Source: Perognathus longimembris pacificus
Taxonomy: Eukaryota > Chordata > Mammalia > Rodentia > Heteromyidae
Assembly: GCF_023159225.1 (NCBI RefSeq)
Contig: NC_063177.1
Span: 15,586,673-15,650,672, forward strand
Reading direction: 5' to 3'
Length of the DNA stretch: 64,000 nucleotides
The notes under the pieces are model-generated. The model saw nothing but the letters and a program-made list of their open reading frames with translations. It ran no database searches and was not told the origin of the DNA. Numbering within the stretch: position 1 is the first letter of the stretch; every line of letters starts with the position of its first letter. The position numbers and the translations under genes are program-made. Below, one piece after another: positions 55,767 through 64,000 of the stretch.

Positions 55767-58700
55767 ATGGAAGGAGAAAAAAACATTCTTATCCTTGATC
55801 TCTTTCAATATAAACGGCATAAACTCTCCAATAAAGAGGAGCAGACTGGCAAAATGGATCCGCAAACAAAAAGTTGTCATCTGTTGTGTACAAGAGACCC
55901 ACCTTACAGCAAGGGACAAAAACAGGCTCCGAATGAAAGGATGGAGCAAGATCTTCCAAGCAAACGCACCTACCAAAACGGCAGGAGTAGCCATCCTGAT
56001 TTCAGACAAGCTGGACTTCTCATTAAAATCAACTCAAAAAGAAGGGCACTATATTATAATTCAAGGAAAAATCCAGAATCAAGACATCACGGTGATAAAT
56101 GTATACTCACCGAACAAAAGAGGCCCTACATATGTCAAGCAAATTCTCACAGAATTACAGAACAAGATAGACCCAAACACAATCATAATGGGTGACTGTA
56201 ATACCCCCCTCTCTCCAAGAGACAGATCCAACACCCAGAGGATTAGCAAGGGAGCTGAGGACCTAAGTAACACCATATCCCATATGGATCTGACAGATTT
56301 ATACAGAATCTTCCACCCTACAGAGACCCAATACACCTTCTTCTCAGCAGCCCATGGATCATACTCCAAAATAGACCATGTCATAGCCCACACAAAGAAC
56401 CTCAGCAAATACAAAAGTATTGAGGTCATCCCATGTATTATATCTGACCACAGTGGATTAAAGGTAACCGTCAATAACAATGGTTACCACAGAGGCTATA
56501 CACATTCTTGGAGGCTAAACCCTACACTGTTATCCAACACTTGGGCCACAGACCAAATTATAGATGAAATTAACAAATTCACAAGCCACAATGACAATGA
56601 AAATGCATCACAAAGAAACCTATGGGACACAGCTAAGGCAGTACTGAGGGGCAAGATCATCGCCCTCAGCACTCACATTAAAAGAATGAAAACAGAGCAG
56701 ATGAATAACCTCACAATGAAACTAAAACAACTGGAGAAACAAGAAATGATTGAATCTAAAATGACTAGGAGGAGAGAGATCACAAAGATTAAAGAAGAGA
56801 TAAATCTGATTGAAAATAGAAAGACCATTCAACAAATAAATAAGACTAAAAACTAGTTCTTTGAGAAAATAAATAAAATTGACAGACCCCTTGCAAGACT
56901 TACAAAAAAAAGAAGAGACTCATATACATAAAATCAGGGACTTCACCAGAAAAATAACAACAAGTATACACAATATTCAAACAATCATAAGGAACTATTT
57001 CCAGAACCTCTACTCACTAAAAAACAATAATTTTACAGAAATGGATCAATTCTTAGAGAAGTACAAACTGCCCAAACTGAATCAAGAAGAAATAAATCAA
57101 CTAAATAAACCAATAACTTACAGCAAGATACAGGGGGTAATCAAGAACCTTCCAACAAAGAAAAGCCCAGGCCCAGATGGATTCACCAACGAATTCTATA
57201 AAACCTTTAGTGAGGAGCTAATACCAATACTCCTCAAACTCAAATAGAAACAGAGGGAGAAATCCCAAACTCATTCTATGAAGCTAATATCATACTCATT
57301 CCCAAACCAGGCAAAGACCCAACAAAAAAAGAGAACTACAGACCAATATCACTAATGAACACAGATGCAAAGCTCCTCGATAAAGTATTAGCTAACAGGA
57401 TCCAGAAACTGATCAAGAAAATTATAGATCATGACCAAGTAGGCTTCATCCCACAGTCACAAGGATGGTTCAACATCCATAAATCAATCAATGTAATTCA
57501 CCACATAAGCAGAACTAAAATCAAGAATCACATTGTTATCTCAGTCGATGCCTAAAAAGCCTTTGACAAAATACAACATCCATACTTATTAAAAGCTCTG
57601 GAGAGAACAGGAATAGATGAAACATTCCTCAAAACAATAAAAGCCATATACAACAGACCAACTGCTAACATTGTATTAAATGGAGAGAAACTTAAATCAT
57701 TCCCCCTAAACTCAGGAACAAGACAAGGATGCCCACTCTCCCTACTTCTGTTCAACATAGTGCTGGAATTCCTAGCCATAGCAATAAGGAAAGAGGAGGA
57801 CATCAAAGGGATCCACATCGGCAAGGAAGAAATCAAGCTATCCCTATTCGCACACGACATGATCTTATATCTGAAGGACCCAAAAAACTCAGTCCCCAAA
57901 TTCCTACACCTAATAAACCATTTTGGCAAAGTAGCAGGATACAAAATCAATCCACAAAAGTCAGCAGCTTTTCTGTACACCAGCAATGTACAAGCAGAAA
58001 AGGAAATTATGGAAACAATTCCATTTACAGTAGCCAAAAAAATAATAATAATAAAGTACCTAGGGATCAACCTAACCAAGGACGTGACGGACCTATTTAA
58101 TGAAAACTATAAAAATCTAATAAGGGAAATCAAAGAAGACACAAGGAAATGGAAAGACCTCCATGCTCATGGGTAGGCAGAATCAATATAGTGAAAATGG
58201 CCATATTGCCCAAATTGTTATACAAATTCAATGCAATCCCTATCAAAATCCCAGTTACATTCTTCACTGAAATAGAGAAACCAATCCATAAATTCATATG
58301 GAACAGCAAAAGACCTAGAATAGCCAAAGCATTTCTAGGCAAAAAAAGCAGTGCAGGAGGTATCACAATACCAGACTTCAAGCTCTACTATAGGGCCATC
58401 ATAACAAAAACAGCCTGGTATTGGTATAAAAACAGACCTGAAGACCAATGGATTAGAATTGAAGATCCAGAAATAAAACCGCACTCTTACAGTCAGCTGA
58501 TATTCGACAAAGGAGCTAAAGACATACAATGGAATAAACAGAGCCTCTTCAACTACTGGTGCTGGGAGAACTGGGCAGCCATATGCAGAAAACTCAAAGT
58601 AGACCCAAGCCTATCACCATGCACCAAGATCAACTCAAAATGGATCAAGGACCTCAATATCAGACCTGAATCCTTGAAACTACTGAAGGACAGAGTAGGA

Positions 58701-59581
58701 AAGACGCTATAACTTATAGGCACAGGAAGGAACTTCCTGAATATAGTCCCAGGGGCACAACAAATAGGGGAGAAACTCGACAATGGGACTACTACAAATT
58801 AAAAAGGTTCTGCACAGCTAAGGACATAGACACCAAAATAGAAAGACAGCCAACCATATGGGAAAGGATCTTTATCAGCGCAGCAACAGACAAAGGCCTA
58901 ATATCTGTCATCTACAGAGAACTCAAAAAACTAAGCCCCTCCAAGCCCAGTAAACCAATTAGGAAATGGGCAAAGGAGCTAAAGAGAGACTTCACAAGAG
59001 AAGAGATAAAAATGGCAAAGAAACATATGAGGAAATGTTCAACATCCCTGGTAGTAAAGGAAATGCAAATAAAAACAACCCTGAGATACCACCTCACCCC
59101 AGTTAGAATGGCCTATACTCTGAACTCAGGCAACAACAAATGCTGGAGCGGGTGCGGGGAAAGAGGAACCCTTCTTCATTGTTGGTGGGAGCGCAAATTA
59201 GTACAACCACTTTGGAGAACAGTATGGAGGTTTCTCAAAAAGCTCAATATAGACCTACCCTATGACCCAGCCATACCACTCCTAGGCATCTATCCTGAAC
59301 AGCAGGTCCCAAGATATCAAAAAGACATTTGCACTTCCATGTTTATCGCTGCACAATTCACAATAGCAAAAATATGGAATCAACCCAGAAGCCCCTCCAC
59401 AGATGAATGGATCCAAAAAATATGGTACCTATACACAATGGAATACTGCACAGCGATTAGGAATGGTGAAATATTGTTATTCACAGGGAAATGGTCAGAA
59501 CTTGAACAAATAATTTTGAGCGAGACAAGCCTAGAACACAGAAAACAAAGGGGCATGATCTCCCTGATATATGACTGTTAA
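55767..59581 (+). pseudogene. L1 ORF2 (endonuclease-reverse transcriptase), multiply broken
   Basis: Domains in order: apurinic-type endonuclease (FNINGINS, QETHL, GDCNTPLS, SDHSG; catalytic Asn, Glu, Asp and His retained), Z region, reverse transcriptase ([32 protein letters not shown], then FAHD), and the C-terminal Cys-rich segment. Breaks I can place: frameshift near 55795; stop at 56854-56856 where the family has Trp; frameshift near 56905-56930; frame change near 57245; stop at 57553-57555 where the family has Glu; frameshift near 58160; stop at 58710-58712; frameshift near 58780. FADD reads FAHD (about 57847-57858). The last Cys of the CX3CX7HX4C motif is Arg. The protein would be inactive even if made. 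Confidence 0.94.
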
Positions 59582-60043
59582 GATCGGGTGACGGGGAGAC
59601 AGTAGAGACCAGGTCTGTGAAACCAAAAACTGCTTGTCAAATGGTATTTCCCACAGGATTGGGTCAGCGACCCAACATTATGTAATTAAACCAAACAACT
59701 ACTCAACATATAAAGGTCAAAAATTGACCTCTCAGTGGAATACAATAGCTCAAAAGCTATGTATATACGTTCATATAAGACTACTGTCAACATATTGTTT
59801 AATGTCGACATTACATTTAAAGCCCTAAGTGAATTTTCTTTGGCGTAGGCCACGTGGCTACTGTATATGTTCTTGGTACATTGTGTATTATATATATGTC
59901 TAACTGACCTAGGAAAGGGAAAGAAAAACAGGGTGTAAGATATCACAAGAAATGTACACACTGCCCTACTATGTAACTGTACCCTTTTTGCACAACACCT
60001 TGTCAAAAATTTTTTGTTTAATTAATAAATAAATTACAAAAAA
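59582..60043 (+). other. L1 3' UTR and A-rich tail
   Basis: Non-coding AT-rich sequence after the ORF2 stop, ending AATTAATAAATAAATTAC and an A tract directly before the right TSD. The short AATAAA-like signals would serve polyadenylation of L1 RNA. Confidence 0.85.
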
Positions 60044-60059
60044 AAGAAATGGTTGATCA
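60044..60059. repeat. Target-site duplication, right copy, of the L1
   Basis: AAGAAATGGTTGATCA follows the A-rich tail. It differs from the left copy at one position. Confidence 0.92.
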
Positions 60060-60316
60060 CGCAAAAATAACAAAACTCCACAGATCATATTGGATTTTCA
60101 TTCATTTGCTCATTTACATGACAATCAAATATATATGCCATGCCTGGCTCTTGAATGATTCCTATACAACCTATTCAGGGTGACATCAGTACATTTACCT
60201 GATCATTCTGCACAGAATGCTAATTAATGTTCATTGTAGCAAATAAGTAGAGAAGATGGGAAGTTTGTGGTCCAATAAACATAGGAAAAACACTGCATCC
60301 AAAGAAGTTATAGGTG

Positions 60317-60504
60317 GGCTGGGAATTTAGCCTAGTGGTAGAGTGCTTGCCTTGCATACATGAAGCCCTGGGTTCAATTCCTCAGCACCACATATATAGA
60401 AAAAGCCAGAAGTGGCACTGTGACTCAAGTGGTAGAGTGCTAGCCTCGAGCAAAAAGAAGACAGAGACAGTGCTCAGGACTGGCAAACAAAAACAAATAA
60501 AAAT
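60317..60504 (+). mobile_element. ID/Geo dimeric SINE
   Basis: Perfect 16-base TSD AAAGAAGTTATAGGTG (60301-60316, 60505-60520). The right half lacks part of its 3' end before the A-rich tail. Confidence 0.94.
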
Positions 60505-60520
60505 AAAGAAGTTATAGGTG

Positions 60521-61109
60521 TCTGTAGCTAAGGCATTCTTAGGGCATTTGAAACATTTCTACACAACAGACAGTGCTTCACCAACCCGGGTCTCACAGAA
60601 TTACAATCTGAGAAACATTATTTGGGCCAATGAGCCCCAAAGAATTACATGAGATGGAAGAGGGCAGTGATGGTGTTCAAATAATAACAAATTTTCAAAA
60701 GAGAAAATCTTTCTCACTGTCCGTGGGGGTAAATACTTCTACCATGGCTGATTTCAAACTACTAACATGACATCCCCCTAAAGACTGGAAAATGATGAGC
60801 AAGGAGAGAGCTTTCCCCTGCCCCTCCTCATAGACAAACAGAAGCCTCAACAGCAGGGAGGGTTAGTCCTTCCTGTATGGAAACTTACACCACCATCACA
60901 GGCCTTTTGGTAAGGAGTAACATTTCTTGAAGACTCTGCTCTTTCCAGTCCGATTCATACTTGTACTGCGATCACTGAGAATGTTTAAGAATCTCCTTTA
61001 GATGCTATTGCTGATGGTAGTGGGGAGGTTGGCGGGGGGGGAGGGGAGATGGAGGGGGAAGTCCCAAGTGAAAAATTGAGAGCAACCATGTGAGATTTGT
61101 CCTGCTTAC
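60521..61109. other. Intronic sequence without recognised features
   Basis: No repeat or exon that I can support apart from a G-rich run at 61020-61060. The RAP1GAP2 exon follows. Confidence 0.5.
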
Positions 61110-61193
61110 CTGCCTTGCTTTTTGATAAATGACCCCAAACTTGAACGTGTTGTTCACATCATGCTCGTCATAGGACACAATCATTTGAGAGGC
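61110..61193 (-). CDS. RAP1GAP2: RAP1GAP2 exon, [15 protein letters not shown] segment
   Basis: This 84-base exon (28 full codons) encodes [18 protein letters not shown], then [10 protein letters not shown], part of the RapGAP domain core. The acceptor is TTTTTCCAG and the donor is GTAAGC. Both ends are in phase 0, joining VLYPK upstream to TLEEELF downstream as in the human protein. The next intron is about 13.9 kb, the longest seen, and carries the full-length L1 and older insertions. Confidence 0.93.
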
Positions 61194-61698
61194 CTGGAAA
61201 AATCAAGATGGTCATTAATTTGGAGGCAAATGAAGAAGCAAACATTAAGGGAAGCCCCCATGTTGGCCTACAACGTCACCCCGATGGGAGTCATTCACGT
61301 GTACAGAGAAGGAGAGAACCAGCGGGCAGATGGTCAGGATGCCACTTCAAAGGTCTTGGTTGGCTCCTAACATCTGGACTTCTCCAGCAGTAACTATACC
61401 TCTGCATCAGCCACTCTGAGCCCATCCAGATGTGCCAGCCCTGGCTTGAGCGTGTCACAAGTCCAGTGAGACTCAAGAGCCAACTTCGTCCCAGTCTTAA
61501 CCATAGTATCAAGACGTAAAGCCAGAACACCCAAACTAGTCAGTAAAGATGGCTTTGGTTCTAATTCTACTTCTTCAGAAATATAACTTAAAGCAAGGCA
61601 CTATTCCTGCCCAGACTTCAATCCCTGCATCCGTAAAATAAAGACTCTCTGAGGAGAAACACACCATAGTAAGATATGCAAACAAAAATAAAACCCTG

Positions 61699-61915
61699 GG
61701 CTGGGGATATAGCCTAGTGGCAAGAGTGCCTGCCTCGGATACACGAGGCCCTAGGTTCGATTCCCCAGCACCACATATACAGAAAACGGCTAGAAGCGGC
61801 GCTGTGGCTCAAGTGGCAGAGTGCTAGCCTTGAGCCGGAAGAAGCCAGGGACAGTGCTCAGGCCCTGAGTACAAGGCCCAGGACTGGCCAAAAATAAATA
61901 AATAAATAAATAAAT
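61699..61915 (+). mobile_element. Young ID/Geo SINE with (AAAT)n tail
   Basis: Complete; the tail has become AAAT repeats. TSD AAATAAAACCCTG (61686-61698, 61916-61928). Confidence 0.94.
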
Positions 61916-61969
61916 AAATAAAACCCTGACCACTGGTTCCATTGAACTTTCCATTTTGCCTTGGAGAGT

Positions 61970-62140
61970 TGATATTCAGGTTCAGACACACCAAACTCAA
62001 GTTCTGAATCTGCTGCTTTGACTCACACAGCTTTAAGTGAGTCATTTAACTACCTTCACCTTCCTCCTCTGTTAAATGGAGAGGTGTACGTATGAGGATT
62101 CAGTGAGACAAACATAAAGTGCAGGGCACAGAGCAGCTAA
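61970..62140 (+). repeat. MIR fragment
   Basis: AAGTGAGTCATTTAACTACC and CCTCCTCTGTTAAATGGAGA match the MIR core. Confidence 0.6.
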
Positions 62141-62144
62141 GACC

Positions 62145-62245
62145 AATATCATCATCACCACTACCACCACCACCTTCTTACAACATTATCATCAAAAGCA
62201 GCAGCAACAGCAACATCATCTTCAACACTATCACCACCACCAACC
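62145..62245. repeat. Trinucleotide-rich (ATC/ACC/GCA) tract
   Basis: Imperfect runs of ATC, CAC and AGC triplets over about 100 bases. Confidence 0.8.
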
Positions 62246-62584
62246 TTCCAGAAAATCAGAACTAAACCATCTTATTGAGAAAGAACATTTGGGTATGATT
62301 AGAATACATTTCACAACATTAAGGAGAGATCTGCCTAGGAATTGTGATAAGGAAAGAACAAATTGGGAGTAACTTGTTAGCTGGACTATATAGCCCATGT
62401 TTGATTGCCTTCTCCGCCTCCCCCCACTCCCCCCACCTCCGTAAGAGCCCTTGCTGCCCTGCCCTGGAGAAAGCCCTCCAGTCCTAGTTGGGATGAGCCA
62501 AAGAGGAGAAACAACTGCCCTGCCAGAGAGAGGCACCAAGCCACAGAGGCCTTCCAAAGAACATTCTTAATTCTATAAGCTTGA

Positions 62585-62588
<4 letters not shown>

Positions 62589-62614
<26 letters not shown>
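62589..62614. repeat. (CA)n microsatellite
   Basis: About 26 bases of CA. Confidence 0.95.
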
Positions 62615-62617
<3 letters not shown>

Positions 62618-62619
62618 CA

Positions 62620-63956
62620 GATTCACATCCCAGCCACACTCAAGCACTCCTTCAAATATAGAAAACATGAAAATACAGCTGCTCTTCCATTATTACCAAG
62701 GCCAGAACTTTCTAAGTTAAAGAGAGAATTACATAAAAGCATATCACTGGGTTCTCATGGCGGATGTGATGTGACAACAAAAACTGCCAAACCTATAGTT
62801 CAGTTAGACCTTTATGATAGGCTTTTAATGTGTGGTTACACCTCACTAATTCAGCTTTGAGTTTAAAGGGAGGTCAGTCTGAATGACAGGAAACATTCAG
62901 TGGAGTGTGGCGCAGGACTGGTGAGTGCCTACTGATGGAAATGGTTGCAAAAAGCCATCTGGAAAAAGAAGAGCTCTGTGCAGACACGGGCTCCCCTCCC
63001 CCAGCCCTACCACTGCAGATATACAAATAGATGTTTTGGAGAGTGCCAGGCCCAGTTGTGGGCATTGAGGGCATTCATTTCAGGGGTTCCGGACGTCCTT
63101 GCAGCATGAGGGCCTCCCTTTCCCACCAGGCAGCTCATTTCATGGCTCCTGGCTGTCACACGGAGGACTCGGGAAATAAAGAAAGCTATCCCCAGCAAAC
63201 CTCAGCTGCCACAGCCTTGGCCAGTGGTGGCTCAGGTCACACCTCTGCTCCTACTTTCTCCCTCTGGCCTCATGAAGAAGCAGTCAGTACACAGGGGCTT
63301 TTCCTGTGGCTAATTTCAAGCAATTTTCCATCGGGATGATTCAAGTCCTGTCATGCCATAATTGTTCTTGAGTGGGTTTCTTTGTTGGTTTGTTATTATT
63401 GCTCTTCTCTGCGCTCACACTCCTAAATCTGAACTGGGGTTACCGTCCAGCCAGTCTTAAGGAAATTGCTATCAAAGAATGAGCCAGTTTATTAACTAAG
63501 GCCAGCAGGGGGCTATAAGGCCTTAGTGTTACAGTAACATGGTTCCTGGGAAGCTGAGCTTCTTAGGGTGGTTCTGTGCCCTGCACCATCACACCCCCTC
63601 CATGATGGCTGAGTAGATTCACACACACCCTCCCAGACTTATGCCTCACCTCAGCATTTGCCTCAAGGGGCTGCTACTAAGGCGAGATAAAAAAAAGCCA
63701 CCAAACTGTTAGCTCTTCCATCTTCACACCTGTTCAGCAGGTCTGGAGAACCAGACATGCCTGAGGATGGGCTCCCTTGGAGCAGTTTGTGAAGGGGTGG
63801 GCAGGGAGAAAGGGGGAATGGAAGTTTATCATGGAGACACCACAAAACCTCCTACACACAATGCAGTGAGCTTGTCCATACAGCTACTGCCATGCAGATC
63901 CACGCCCATTTGCAAAACCCTAGGTGACTGGCAAGAGTGAGTATGAAGGTTCTCAC
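62620..63956. other. Intronic sequence without recognised features
   Basis: No SINE or L1 of the families seen elsewhere and no further RAP1GAP2 exon. None is expected, since the flanking exons join directly in the human protein. Confidence 0.55.
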
Positions 63957-64000
63957 CTTGGGGTACAGGACAGGGTTGAATTTCAGCCCCACTGCATCAT
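63957..64000 (-). CDS. RAP1GAP2: RAP1GAP2 exon ending in VLYPK (cut by window edge)
   Basis: The last 44 bases of the window read on the - strand as DAVGLKFNPVLYPK, with the exon ending AAG followed by the donor GTGAGA. This belongs to the middle of the RapGAP catalytic domain. Its 5' border is outside the window. It ends on a complete codon, as the next exon (61110-61193) requires. Human has Arg where this has Lys in the GLxFNP segment (from memory). Confidence 0.88.

Larger units (their letters stand above)
53267..60043 (+). mobile_element. Full-length but inactive LINE-1, antisense in a RAP1GAP2 intron
   Basis: A 6.8-kb L1 with all parts in order: 5' UTR opening GGAGAAGAGGGAAGATGG (53267 to about 54599), ORF1 (54600-55616), a short A-rich spacer, ORF2 (about 55767-59581), a 3' UTR of about 460 bases and an A-rich tail. 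It is flanked by a 16-bp target-site duplication with one mismatch. Both ORFs carry disabling changes. It lies on the strand opposite to RAP1GAP2, the usual bias for intronic L1s. No SINE has inserted into it. Confidence 0.95.
17135..64000 (-). other. RAP1GAP2: RAP1GAP2 locus, 3' part (15 exons seen)
   Basis: Fifteen exons on the - strand, all with AG/GT borders, join without a frame break into about 500 residues. These match the C-terminal two thirds of Rap1 GTPase-activating protein 2 as I remember it (about 730 residues in human). The protein turns off Rap1 by speeding GTP hydrolysis; it is known from platelets, where it acts in adhesion and dense-granule release, and from brain. The N-terminal exons, including the reported 14-3-3-binding serines, lie beyond 64000. 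The paralogue RAP1GAP is the main alternative. The adjacent OR1D gene and the remembered residue-level match favour RAP1GAP2. Introns range from about 0.3 kb to 13.9 kb; the largest holds the full-length L1. Confidence 0.93.

Noticed and set aside
55795..56856. Intact stand-alone endonuclease gene (353 codons)
   Set aside because: It is the first open block of the broken L1 ORF2; it ends at a stop where the family has Trp, and the frame shifts soon after.
60317..60400. tRNA-Ala gene, from tRNA-like boxes in the ID half
   Set aside because: It is the left half of a dimeric SINE with a TSD and a tail; the cloverleaf is not intact.
1..64000. CRISPR array, operons, phage or plasmid genes
   Set aside because: Introns, SINEs, L1 and an olfactory receptor show a mammalian nuclear genome; no regularly spaced repeats with unique spacers.

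Overview
The window is vertebrate nuclear DNA, almost certainly from a rodent. Two cellular genes are visible: one intact olfactory receptor gene on the + strand, and the 3' two thirds of a multi-exon gene on the - strand that I recognise as RAP1GAP2. The rest is introns, a long 3' UTR and a dense load of retroposons. The commonest repeat is a dimeric SINE with a tRNA-Ala/ID-like left half and a characteristic right half. A second family joins a B1/Alu-like left half to the same right half. This dimer matches my recollection of the IDL-Geo SINE described for Geomyoidea (pocket mice, kangaroo rats, pocket gophers), so a heteromyid such as a pocket mouse is the best guess. That species call is inference.

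Layout. 1-6.7 kb: intergenic, SINE-rich, with several microsatellites and a diverged direct duplication of about 220 bp. 6780-7724: single-exon OR1D2-like receptor, intact. 7.7-17.1 kb: intergenic, with a CpG-rich patch beside a long CT tract at 8.3-8.5 kb and several SINEs. 17.14-22.39 kb: 3' UTR and terminal exon of RAP1GAP2. 22.4-64.0 kb: fifteen RAP1GAP2 exons in total, counting the terminal one. All have canonical splice sites on the - strand and join in frame into about 500 C-terminal residues: the second half of the RapGAP domain with the asparagine-thumb segment, then the Ser/Thr-rich tail ending in Gly-His-stop. The first part of the gene lies beyond position 64000.

The largest intron, between the exons at 47.1 and 61.1 kb, carries two ancient L1 3' fragments, a hAT-like DNA transposon remnant, many SINEs and a full-length L1 (53267-60043) on the opposite strand to the host gene. 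That L1 has a 16-bp target-site duplication with one mismatch, a 5' UTR, ORF1 with one nonsense codon, and ORF2 with several frameshifts and stops. Its reverse-transcriptase FADD motif reads FAHD, so it is dead.

The two genes are convergent (tail to tail), with about 9.4 kb between the receptor stop and the RAP1GAP2 poly(A) signal. As I recall the human map at 17p13.3, RAP1GAP2 lies next to the OR1D cluster in the same relative arrangement, which supports both identifications. The genes have no evident functional link: one encodes a chemoreceptor, the other a Rap1 GTPase-activating protein. I found no previously undescribed gene system. The observations most worth checking concern repeat architecture and a tiny terminal coding segment of RAP1GAP2.
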